A stretch of 47,342 nt of DNA from positions 1 through 47,342 of the forward strand of contig JAEZAD010000237.1 in the NCBI GenBank assembly GCA_023430565.1, read 5' to 3'. A program made the position numbers and the translations under genes. The notes beneath the pieces are model-generated. The model searched no databases, was not told the DNA's origin, and worked only from the letters and a program-made list of their open reading frames with translations. This stretch comes from Verrucomicrobiota bacterium (lineage in GTDB: Bacteria; Verrucomicrobiota; Verrucomicrobiia; Opitutales; Opitutaceae). Positions 1-7,686 of the stretch are shown here, piece by piece (position 1 is the first letter of the stretch; the number at the start of each line of letters is the position of its first letter).

Positions 1-22
1 GGGAAAGAGGAAAGAGAAAGAT
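1..22. repeat. Right arm of a hexamer hairpin repeat, cut by the window edge
   Basis: GAGGAAA/GAGAAA-type units ending in GAT run directly into the stop codon of the first permease. The same arm recurs at 15283-15316 and 22504-22534. Its partner arm would lie left of the window, so the array probably continues there. Confidence 0.6.
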
Positions 23-2431
23 CTAGTCGGCGCGGAGGGCGGTCATGGGGTCGACGCGGGTGGCGCGGCGGGCGGGGAGCAGGCAGGCGGCGAGTGCGAC
101 GGCGGCGAGGAGGGTGGCGATCGAGAGCAGCACGGCCGGATCGTGCGCGCTCGTGGCGTAGAGCAGCGATTGGGCGAGGCGGCCGAGTGCGAGGGTCGCT
201 GCGAGTCCGAGCGCCAGGCCGAGCGCAACGGTCTTCATGCCCTGGCGGAGCACATGGGCGAGGACGTCGGCGGGGCGGGCGCCGAGAGCCATGCGGAGGC
301 CGATCTCGTTCGTGCGTTGCGCGACGGAATACGCCATCACCCCGTAGATCCCGATCGCGGCGAGGCCGAGGGCCACGGCGGCGAAAACGCCGAGAAGTGA
401 GAGCATGAGCCGGGGCGCGCTGGTGGATTCCGTCACCACGGACTCCATGCTTTCGACGCGGTAAACGGGCTGGTCGCGATCGATGCTCCACACGGCTTCT
501 TTCGCAGTCGCGGCGAGCGCGCCGGGATTGCCGGCGGTGCGGAGCACGAGATTCATGCGCGAGGTGGGGTGTTGCAGAAACGAGACGTAGAGCGTCGGGC
601 TGGGATCGCGCTCGGCGCCGGCGTGCTTCACGGCGCCGACGATGCCGACGATTTCGAGGCGGGTGGCGCCAAGACGGAGATGACGGCCGAGCGGATTTTC
701 CTCGCCGAAAAAGCGTTGGGCGAAGGCTTCGTCGATCACGCCGGTGAGGGGCGCGTGGGAGTCGGCGCCGTCGCGACGATCGAGGAGGCGGCCGCGGTGG
801 AGCGGGATGCTCATCGTGGTGAAATAATCCGGGCTCACGCGGCGGAGATCGGCCTGCCACCTTTCGTTGGGCGGGAGTGCGGGGCCGTTTTCGACGAGGA
901 AGCGCGCGCGCTCATCCTGGTTGTGCAACGGCAGGATGGAGGTGACGGCGGCGCTGGTGACGCCGGGAAGCGTGGCCGCCTGTTCGAGCACGCGCGCGAA
1001 GAACGCGCTCTGCTCGCGCCCGGTTTGATAACGCGAATCGGTGGGCAGTTCCATTTCGAGCGTGAGCAGGCGTTCGGGGTGGAAGCCGAGATTGGCGCGC
1101 TGCAGGCGGCTAAAACTTTGCAGCGTCAAACCGGCGGCCGCGAGGACGACGAGTGCGAGGGCCACCTCGGCGACGAGCAGGGCCTCGCGCGCGCGGCGAC
1201 CGCCGCCGGATGCGGTGCGCGAGGTTTTCTTCAAGCTCTCGATCACGTCGGTCTTGAGCGCCTGCACGGCGGGGGCGAGGCCGAACAGCGCGCTGGTGAG
1301 CACGGACACGACGAGACTGAAAGCGAGCGCGCGACCATCGATGCCGAACGCGCGCACGGTGACTTCCGCGGCGGCATCGGGGACCGGCACCGCGTGCGGC
1401 ACGATCACGGCGAGCAGTGAGACGCCCCAGGCGGCGAGCAAGGTGCCGAGTGCGCCTCCGGCCAGGCCGAGGACGAGGCTCTCGGCGAGGCATTGGCGGA
1501 CCAGATTCCAGCGTGAGGCGCCCAATGCCGCGCGCACGGCCAGATCGCGGACGCGGCCGACGCCGCGGGCGAGGAGCAGGTTTGCGACATTGGTGCATGC
1601 GATGAGCAGCACGAACGCGACGGCGCACGCCAGCGCGACGAGTGCGGGACGGAGGTATTCGGCCGCGACGGCTTGCAGCGGAACCACGGTGACGCCCCAA
1701 CTGGCGAGTTCGGGATGCGTCGTGCGCAGCCGGGCGACGATGGCGTTGAGTTCATCTTCGGCCTGCGTGGTCGTAATGCCCGGTTTAAGACGGCCGATCA
1801 CGCCGAGGTCATGCTCCAGCCGTCCGTTTTGAAAACGCAGTTCGTCGTCGGGCCAGGGGGCGAACAGCTCGGATTCGAACGGCAGCGCGAAATCGGCCGC
1901 GAGCACGCCGATGACGGTGTAGGAAATCTGATCGACGGTGAGCGTCGTCCCGATGACGTGCGGATTGGCGCCGAGCGCGCTTTGCCAAAAATCGTGGGAG
2001 ACAATCACGAGCGGCTGGCGCCCGCCGCGGCCGTCCTCGGGGGTGAAGAGCCGGCCGAGCGCCGGGCGGATGTTGAGCACGGAAAACAGGTTTGCCGTGA
2101 CGCGCATCGCGGGGATTTGCCGCGGGTCGCCGAGGCCGGTGACGGTGCCCGAGCCGAGTTCGAAGGCGGCCATGTCGTGGAACGAGTGGTTTTGCTCGCG
2201 CCAGTCGTAGAAGTTTGGACCGGAAGGACCCTCGCGTTTCACGCCCTGCGACGGATTCGTTTCCCAAACGATCGCGAGCCGGCCGGCGTCCGGAAACGGG
2301 AGCGGACGAAGGAGTGTGGCGTCGAATACGCTGAAAAGGGCAGTGCACGCGCCGACTCCGAGGGCGAGGGTGAGCACGGTGATGGCGGTGAAGCCGGGGG
2401 TGCGGAGAAGGGAGCGGAGGGCGAGTCGCAT
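23..2431 (-). CDS. ADOP-family ABC permease (copy 1)
   Basis: This is an 802-residue inner-membrane permease of the MacB/FtsX superfamily, in the orphan-permease (ADOP) branch. The chain is a tandem duplication. The first half has a helix at about 12-38, a periplasmic MacB_PCD domain to about 260, and FtsX helices at about 262-290, 315-342 and 363-390. A second anchor helix follows at about 418-441, then a second periplasmic domain and three C-terminal helices. Family hallmarks are IACTNVANLLLARG at 277-290, RAALGASR just after it, and the terminal PARRATRVDPMTALRAD. No ATP-binding motif is present, so it needs a separate ATPase; the nearest is at 25479-26183. The start is ATG at 2431 and no Shine-Dalgarno is visible, as for the other copies. 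The substrate cannot be read from sequence. Confidence 0.93.
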   Translation of the reverse strand: MRLALRSLLRTPGFTAITVLTLALGVGACTALFSVFDATLLRPLPFPDAGRLAIVWETNPSQGVKREGPSGPNFYDWREQNHSFHDMAAFELGSGTVTGLGDPRQIPAMRVTANLFSVLNIRPALGRLFTPEDGRGGRQPLVIVSHDFWQSALGANPHVIGTTLTVDQISYTVIGVLAADFALPFESELFAPWPDDELRFQNGRLEHDLGVIGRLKPGITTTQAEDELNAIVARLRTTHPELASWGVTVVPLQAVAAEYLRPALVALACAVAFVLLIACTNVANLLLARGVGRVRDLAVRAALGASRWNLVRQCLAESLVLGLAGGALGTLLAAWGVSLLAVIVPHAVPVPDAAAEVTVRAFGIDGRALAFSLVVSVLTSALFGLAPAVQALKTDVIESLKKTSRTASGGGRRAREALLVAEVALALVVLAAAGLTLQSFSRLQRANLGFHPERLLTLEMELPTDSRYQTGREQSAFFARVLEQAATLPGVTSAAVTSILPLHNQDERARFLVENGPALPPNERWQADLRRVSPDYFTTMSIPLHRGRLLDRRDGADSHAPLTGVIDEAFAQRFFGEENPLGRHLRLGATRLEIVGIVGAVKHAGAERDPSPTLYVSFLQHPTSRMNLVLRTAGNPGALAATAKEAVWSIDRDQPVYRVESMESVVTESTSAPRLMLSLLGVFAAVALGLAAIGIYGVMAYSVAQRTNEIGLRMALGARPADVLAHVLRQGMKTVALGLALGLAATLALGRLAQSLLYATSAHDPAVLLSIATLLAAVALAACLLPARRATRVDPMTALRAD

Positions 2432-2440
2432 GGGGGTGAA

Positions 2441-2468
2441 GTAGCGAGTAGCGAGTAGTGAGTAGGAA
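2441..2468. repeat. Heptamer tandem repeat (GTAGCGA type)
   Basis: Four tandem heptamers GTAGCGA, GTAGCGA, GTAGTGA and GTAGGAA lie 9 bases upstream of the permease start at 2431. Read on the minus strand the unit is TCGCTAC. It is one of several heptamer words in the window and sits beside the hexamer hairpin at 2500-2582. Confidence 0.75.
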
Positions 2469-2499
2469 AAGAGGTGAAGGCTGGGCGGAGTCGGGGATC

Positions 2500-2582
2500 G
2501 TTCTCGTTCTCTTAATCTTTCTCTTTCTCTCGGCGGGGGGCGGAGCGGTGCGAAAAATGAGAGAACGAAGAACGAGAACGAT
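2500..2582. repeat. Hexamer-armed hairpin repeat between permeases 1 and 2
   Basis: The left arm (2500-2531) reads GTTCTC twice, TTAATC, then TTTCTC twice. The right arm (2559-2582) is made of GAGAAC and GAAGAAC units and overlaps the TGA stop of the 2582-4981 permease by one base. The 27-base loop is unlike other loops. The arms can pair, but no U-tract follows, so it does not look like a normal intrinsic terminator. Confidence 0.8.
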
Positions 2583-4981
2583 CACTCGGCGCGGAGGGCG
2601 GTCATGGGGTCGACGCGGGCGGCTTTGCGGGCGGGGAGGAAGCAGGCGAGGGCGGCGGCGAGCGTGAGGAGGATGGTGGCGGCGATGAGGATGAGCGGAT
2701 CGCTGGCCGAGACTTCGTAGAGCTGGCTGCGGATGGCGCGGCCGGCGGCGAGGGCGCCGAGAACGCCGATGACAACGCCGACGGCGAGGGGGGCGAGGCC
2801 CTGCCGGAGCATGAGTGAAATCACGTCGCGATTTTGTGCGCCGAGGGCGACGCGGACGCCGATCTCGCGGCGGCGCATGGACACGCCATAGGCGACGACG
2901 CCGTAGAGGCCGGTGAGGGCGAGGAGGAAGGCGAGTGCGGCGAAGGAGCTGAGCAGGACGGATTGGAGCGTGGTGTTGTCGTAGGTCTCGGCGACCTGCT
3001 CTTGCATCGTCGAGAAATCGAAGAACGCGATTTCGGGATCGAGCTGGGCGAAGAGTTCGCGGAGCGGTTTCTCGAGCGTGCGCGGATGCTGGGCGGTGCG
3101 CAGGAGAACGGTCGATTGGCGCCAGGTGCCCTGGCTCAGGGGCCAGTAGGCTTGGGGGCGGATGATCGGTTCGTTGTAGCCGTAGGCGCGGACGGTGGGC
3201 ACGACGCCGATGACGGTGAACCAAGTATGGTCGTCGTTTTCGGAAAGGCCCCAATGGATGCGTTGGCCGATCGGGTTTTGGCCGGGCCAGTATTTGTTGG
3301 CGAAGGCCTGATCGATGATGACGACCTTGGGGCCGGTGGCGTCGCGCGCGTCGAAGGCGCGGCCCTGGAGGAGCGGCATCCGGAGCGTGTTGAAGAAATC
3401 GTCGCTCACGATGGCCATTTCGGCGAGCGGGAGATTGCGGCCGTTGGTGTCGTGAACGCCTTCGACGGCGAAGCTCGATTGCCAGCCGGCGTTGAGGGGC
3501 GGTGTGGTGCTGTTAGAGACGCTCGCGACGCCGGGCAGCGCGCGGATGCGCTCGATGAGTTGTTGGTGGAAATCGCGGGCTTTGAGGCCGTCCCGGTCTT
3601 CGTAGCGGCTTTGCGGGAGCGACACGCTGAAGGTGAGGACGGAGGACGGATCGAAACCGAGCGGCGCGTTTTGGGCTTGGTGCAGGCTGCGGAGAACGAG
3701 TCCGCAGGCGCTGAGCAGCACGAGCGTGAGGGCGACCTGGGCGCCGACGAGGATGCGGCGAAGGCCGCTGCCGGCGGTGTTGCCGCGACTGCTTTGGTGG
3801 AGGGCGCCGCGAACGTCGACGCGCGCGAGTTTCAACGCGGGCCAGAGGCCGGCGAGCACGCCGGAGATCGTGGCGACGGCGAGGGAGAACGAGAGGACCG
3901 AGCCGTTGAGCGAGAGGTTTTGGAAGCGTTCGACGTCGGTCGGCACGACCTGCTGGATCGCGCCGAGCGACCACCAGGCGATGAGCACGGCGAGCGCGCC
4001 ACCGGCGAAGGCGACGAGCAATGATTCGGTGAGCATCTGGCGGATGAGATGAACGCGCGATGCGCCGAGGGCGGAGCGGACGGCGTAGTCGCGCTCCTGT
4101 TGGATTCCGCGCGTGATGAAGAGACCGGCGACGTTGGCGCAGGCGATGGCGAGCACGAAAGCGGTGGCGGCGAGCAAGGACCAGAGTCCGGCGCGGAAGG
4201 AGCTGAGCAGTTCGTCGCGGAACGGGCGGACGACGGCGGACACGTGGGCGAGGTTGTCGGGATAAGCGGCGCGGAGCCCGACGTAGATGCGCTCCATGTC
4301 GGCGCGGGCCTGCTCGACGGTGAGGCCCGGTTTCAGGCGCGCGAAGCCGTTCAGGCCGGGATTATTGCCGCGGGACTGCCAGCTCTGCTGGGTGGCGGCG
4401 AAGGGGGCGATCGGCACCCAGAGCTCGGCGGCGCGAGGCACTTCGAGAGCGGTGGGGGCGATGCCGACGACGGTGCGTTTCACGCCGTCGATGGGAATTT
4501 CCTGGCCGACGATCGCGGGGTTGCGCGCGTAGCGGCGGTGCCAGAGTTTTTCGGAGAGGACGACGACGGGAGCGGCGCCGGGCTTGTCTTCGTCGGCGGT
4601 GTAGTAGCGGCCGAGCAGGGGCGGAAGTTGGGCGACGTCGAAGAGCGAGGCGGTGGCGTAGGAGCCGCGGATGTTTTCGGGGAGCTGGCCGGGGTCGGCG
4701 ATATTGAAGCGGTCGCGGCGGAAGATGGAGAGGGCGGTGAACGCCTGCTGTTCGCGCATCCAGTCCTGGGCGTTGGGCCAGGAGATGGACATTTCCATCT
4801 GCGGGCTTTTTTGCCGCATGACGACGAGCTGGTCGGTGTCGGGGTAGGCGAACGGTTTCAGCAACACCGCGTAGAGGATGGAGAAGATCGCGGTGGTGGC
4901 GCCGATGCCGAGGGCGAGCGTGAGGATGGTCGCGGTGGTGAAGCCGGGGGACTTCAGGAGGGAGCGGAAGGCGTATTTCAT
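2582..4981 (-). CDS. ADOP-family ABC permease (copy 2)
   Basis: A 799-residue ADOP permease opening with MKYAFRSLLKSPGFTTA and ending PARKAARVDPMTALRAE. It differs from its neighbours in the helix after the first periplasmic domain, which reads IACANVAGLFITRG instead of the usual NLLLARG. The following cytoplasmic hinge has RSALGASR. Both periplasmic MacB_PCD domains are complete and the length is normal for the family. It lies 150 bases upstream of copy 1 in the same direction, with a heptamer repeat and a hairpin between them. The ATG at 4981 is the first in frame and starts the conserved N-terminus. Confidence 0.93.
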   Translation of the reverse strand: MKYAFRSLLKSPGFTTATILTLALGIGATTAIFSILYAVLLKPFAYPDTDQLVVMRQKSPQMEMSISWPNAQDWMREQQAFTALSIFRRDRFNIADPGQLPENIRGSYATASLFDVAQLPPLLGRYYTADEDKPGAAPVVVLSEKLWHRRYARNPAIVGQEIPIDGVKRTVVGIAPTALEVPRAAELWVPIAPFAATQQSWQSRGNNPGLNGFARLKPGLTVEQARADMERIYVGLRAAYPDNLAHVSAVVRPFRDELLSSFRAGLWSLLAATAFVLAIACANVAGLFITRGIQQERDYAVRSALGASRVHLIRQMLTESLLVAFAGGALAVLIAWWSLGAIQQVVPTDVERFQNLSLNGSVLSFSLAVATISGVLAGLWPALKLARVDVRGALHQSSRGNTAGSGLRRILVGAQVALTLVLLSACGLVLRSLHQAQNAPLGFDPSSVLTFSVSLPQSRYEDRDGLKARDFHQQLIERIRALPGVASVSNSTTPPLNAGWQSSFAVEGVHDTNGRNLPLAEMAIVSDDFFNTLRMPLLQGRAFDARDATGPKVVIIDQAFANKYWPGQNPIGQRIHWGLSENDDHTWFTVIGVVPTVRAYGYNEPIIRPQAYWPLSQGTWRQSTVLLRTAQHPRTLEKPLRELFAQLDPEIAFFDFSTMQEQVAETYDNTTLQSVLLSSFAALAFLLALTGLYGVVAYGVSMRRREIGVRVALGAQNRDVISLMLRQGLAPLAVGVVIGVLGALAAGRAIRSQLYEVSASDPLILIAATILLTLAAALACFLPARKAARVDPMTALRAE

Positions 4982-4988
4982 GAAAGGC

Positions 4989-5085
4989 TGTAGGCTTTAA
5001 GCGGTAAGCGATAAGCTCTGGGCGCTCAGGAGGTGGGCGTAGTGAAAGCTGTTCGGGGCTTAGCGCTTAACGCTTACTGCTTATT
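4989..5085. repeat. Heptamer-armed inverted repeat (NNTAAGC type)
   Basis: The left arm (4989-5016) is four heptamers: TGTAGGC, TTTAAGC, GGTAAGC, GATAAGC. The right arm (5058-5085) is four complementary-type heptamers: GCTTAGC, GCTTAAC, GCTTACT, GCTTATT. The arms match at 21 of 28 positions and enclose 41 bases. The right arm ends two bases before the TAA of the next permease. Four heptamers per arm is also the layout around the four-helix-bundle gene at 32510-32869. Confidence 0.8.
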
Positions 5086-5087
5086 GT

Positions 5088-7538
5088 TTACTCGGCGCGC
5101 AGTGCGGTCATCGGGTCGACTCTCGCGGCGCGGCGGGCGGGGAGCCAGGAGGCGAGGAGCGCGACGAGGGCGAGCAGTCCGGTGACGGCGGCGATCACAC
5201 CGGCGTCGAACGCGCTTGTTTGATAGAGCAGCGAGCCGAGGACGCGGCCGAGGGCGAATGCGCCCATCAGGCCGAGCACAACGCCGGTGCCAACGAGCCG
5301 GAGGCCGCGCCGCAGCACGAGTTGGACGAGCTGCGTGCGCAGCGCGCCGAGGGCGATCCTGATGCCGAACTCGCGGGTGCGGCGGTTCACCTGATAAGCG
5401 AGCACGCCGTAGAGGCCGATCGCCGCGAGCAGCAGGGCGAGCCCGGCGAAGATCGAGAGCAGGAACGTATAGAGACGCGCCGAGCCGAAGGTGGCTTCGA
5501 CGCGTTCCTCGAGTAGCCGGACTTCCGAGAGGGGCTGATTGGGGTCGATTTCACGCAGGGCCTGCCGGATCGCGTCAACGAGCGCGGCGGGTTGGCCGGT
5601 GCCGCGGAGGAGGAGAACGGAACTCAGGCCGGGCCGCTGGTGAATGGAGGTGTAGGCCTGCGGAATCGAAGGCTCGATGCGGTAGCCGGAAAGCCGCACG
5701 GTCGGCACCACACCGATGACCGTGTGGAGCGTGCTGATGGGTTCGCCCAGGCGGATGTGTTGGCCGATCGGATCCTCGCCGGGCCAGTGGCGGTCGGCGA
5801 AAGCCTGATCGATGACGATCACCGGCGTGGCGGTCGGCTGGATGGCGGTCATGGATGGCGGGATGCCCCACGATCGGTCGGGCGGAAGCAGTCCATCTTC
5901 CACGCGGAAGGTCCGGCCGCGGAGCAGCGGGATGCCCAGGGTGCGAAAATAGTCTCCTGTCACGGCGTTGAGTTCGACCGTGGGCGCGCTATCCGCGGCC
6001 GGTTCGGGCTGGTCTTCGACGGCGTAGTCGATCGCAAATCCGCCGTTGAGCGGCGTGCCCAGGGTGAACGCCGCGGCGGTGATGCCGGGCGCGGCAGCCA
6101 GCCGGGCGAGCAGGCGCTGATTGAAGAGATCGGCTTTCTCGGGGGAATCGTAGGCGCTGTAGGGCAGGGCGATCCGCGCTGTGACGACTCCGCGCGGATC
6201 AATGCCGAGATCGACGGCGCGGGCGCGGGCGAAACTTTTCAGGAGGAGTCCGGCGCCGACCAGCAGCACGAGCGTGAGGGCGACTTCCGCGACGATGAGC
6301 GTTTCGCGGGCACGCGTCGCACCCGGTCCGCCGCCCGAACCGGTGCGGCCGCCGGCTTGCAGGGCGGTGCGCAAATCGACCTGGCCGCCCTTCCAAGCCG
6401 GCCAGAGACCGAAGGCGAACACCGCGAAAAGCGAGAGGCCGGCGGTCGCGGCAAGCACGCCGCCATCGATGCCCGCTTCTTGAAAGCGACTGACGCCGGC
6501 GGGGCTGAGCGCGGCGATGCCGCTGTGCGCCCACGTCGCGAAAAGGAGCCCGAGCGTGCCTCCGCCGAGGGCGAGCAGCGCGTTTTCGAGCATGAGCTGA
6601 CGGATGATTTTTCCGCGCGACGCGCCGAGGGCCGCCCGCACGGTGAACTCCGCTTCGCGAGCGGAGCCGCGGGCGAGGAGGAGGTTGGCGAGATTGGCGC
6701 AGGCAATCAGGAGGACGAGGGCCACGGCGCCGAGCAGCAGCCAGAGCCCCTGCCGGTAACTGCCGACCGTCTGGTCGAACAACAACCGGCCGGTCGCGGA
6801 CACGCCCGCGCTCGACTGGGGATCGTCGAGCTCGATGCGGGCCGAAATGCGTTTCAGATCGACGATCGCCTCCGCGGGAGTGACGCCCGGTTTCATGCGG
6901 CCGAGCGCGAAAATGTTGGGCCGGTGGCCGCGGTTCTGCCAGCCGGGATTGCCGCTGGCGCGACCGAGCATGGTGAGGAAATCGACATTGGCCGGCGTGG
7001 CGAACTCCGGCGTGAGCACGCCGATGACGGTGAACATCTCGCCGTTGAGCGTGAGCACGCGACCGATCACGGACGGATCGGCGCCGAAACGGCGCTGCCA
7101 CAGACCGTCGGTGAGGACGATGAGGCCGGGCGCACCCGGCTTGTCCTCGTCGGCGGTGAAGTAACGGCCGAGGCGAGGCGGCAGACCGATGACGGAAAAG
7201 AACGAAGCGGTCACCTGCGCGCTCGCAAGCAGTTCGGGTTCGCCAGCGCCGGTGAGCGTGTAGTTGCCGCGACGGAAGCCAGCGAGTGCGGTGAACGTGC
7301 GGTTGTCGCGCTGGTAGTCCTGGAGGCTGGACCAGGACAGCGGGGCGCCCTCGGTGCCGCGCTGGTTTTCGGAGATGGCGAGGAGTTGCTCCTGATGCGG
7401 GTAAGGCAGTGGGCGGAGCAGAACGGATTGGACGAGGGAGAAGATGGCGGTGTTGGCACCGATGCCGAGGGCGAGCGTGAGCAGCGCGATGGCGGTGAAA
7501 CCGGGGGACTTCGCGAGGGAGCGGAGGGCGTATTTCAT
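5088..7538 (-). CDS. ADOP-family ABC permease (copy 3)
   Basis: An 816-residue ADOP permease starting MKYALRSLAKSPGFTAIALL. The open frame extends upstream to 8057, but that extension is low-complexity Ser/Pro/Arg sequence read through the 3' part of copy 4, so ATG at 7538 is the start. After the first periplasmic domain come IACANLANLLLARG and RAALGASRGKIIRQ. The second half has a longer periplasmic loop (a GLLPPDRSWGIPPSM segment) that explains the extra length. It ends PARRAARVDPMTALRAE. Same direction as its neighbours and separated from them by hairpin repeats. Confidence 0.93.
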   Translation of the reverse strand: MKYALRSLAKSPGFTAIALLTLALGIGANTAIFSLVQSVLLRPLPYPHQEQLLAISENQRGTEGAPLSWSSLQDYQRDNRTFTALAGFRRGNYTLTGAGEPELLASAQVTASFFSVIGLPPRLGRYFTADEDKPGAPGLIVLTDGLWQRRFGADPSVIGRVLTLNGEMFTVIGVLTPEFATPANVDFLTMLGRASGNPGWQNRGHRPNIFALGRMKPGVTPAEAIVDLKRISARIELDDPQSSAGVSATGRLLFDQTVGSYRQGLWLLLGAVALVLLIACANLANLLLARGSAREAEFTVRAALGASRGKIIRQLMLENALLALGGGTLGLLFATWAHSGIAALSPAGVSRFQEAGIDGGVLAATAGLSLFAVFAFGLWPAWKGGQVDLRTALQAGGRTGSGGGPGATRARETLIVAEVALTLVLLVGAGLLLKSFARARAVDLGIDPRGVVTARIALPYSAYDSPEKADLFNQRLLARLAAAPGITAAAFTLGTPLNGGFAIDYAVEDQPEPAADSAPTVELNAVTGDYFRTLGIPLLRGRTFRVEDGLLPPDRSWGIPPSMTAIQPTATPVIVIDQAFADRHWPGEDPIGQHIRLGEPISTLHTVIGVVPTVRLSGYRIEPSIPQAYTSIHQRPGLSSVLLLRGTGQPAALVDAIRQALREIDPNQPLSEVRLLEERVEATFGSARLYTFLLSIFAGLALLLAAIGLYGVLAYQVNRRTREFGIRIALGALRTQLVQLVLRRGLRLVGTGVVLGLMGAFALGRVLGSLLYQTSAFDAGVIAAVTGLLALVALLASWLPARRAARVDPMTALRAE

Positions 7539-7573
7539 ACGCAGATTCTGGGTTGAGAACGGGGGTGAACGAC

Positions 7574-7684
7574 GTGCTCGTGATCGTGCTCTTAATCGTG
7601 AACGAGAGGGGGAACTCGGGGCGGATGGAGGAGCACGAGCACGATTACGAGCAGGAGCACGGGGGCGGAGAATAAGAGAACGAT
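7574..7684. repeat. Hexamer-armed hairpin repeat between permeases 3 and 4
   Basis: The left arm (7574-7604) is GTGCTC, GTGATC, GTGCTC, TTAATC and GTGAAC. The right arm (7631-7660) is GAGCAC twice, GATTAC, GAGCAG, GAGCAC. A short extra GAGAACGAT (7676-7684) stands two bases before the TAA of copy 4. The locus therefore mixes the GAGCAC and GAGAAC versions of the unit. Confidence 0.8.
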
Positions 7685-7686
7685 CT

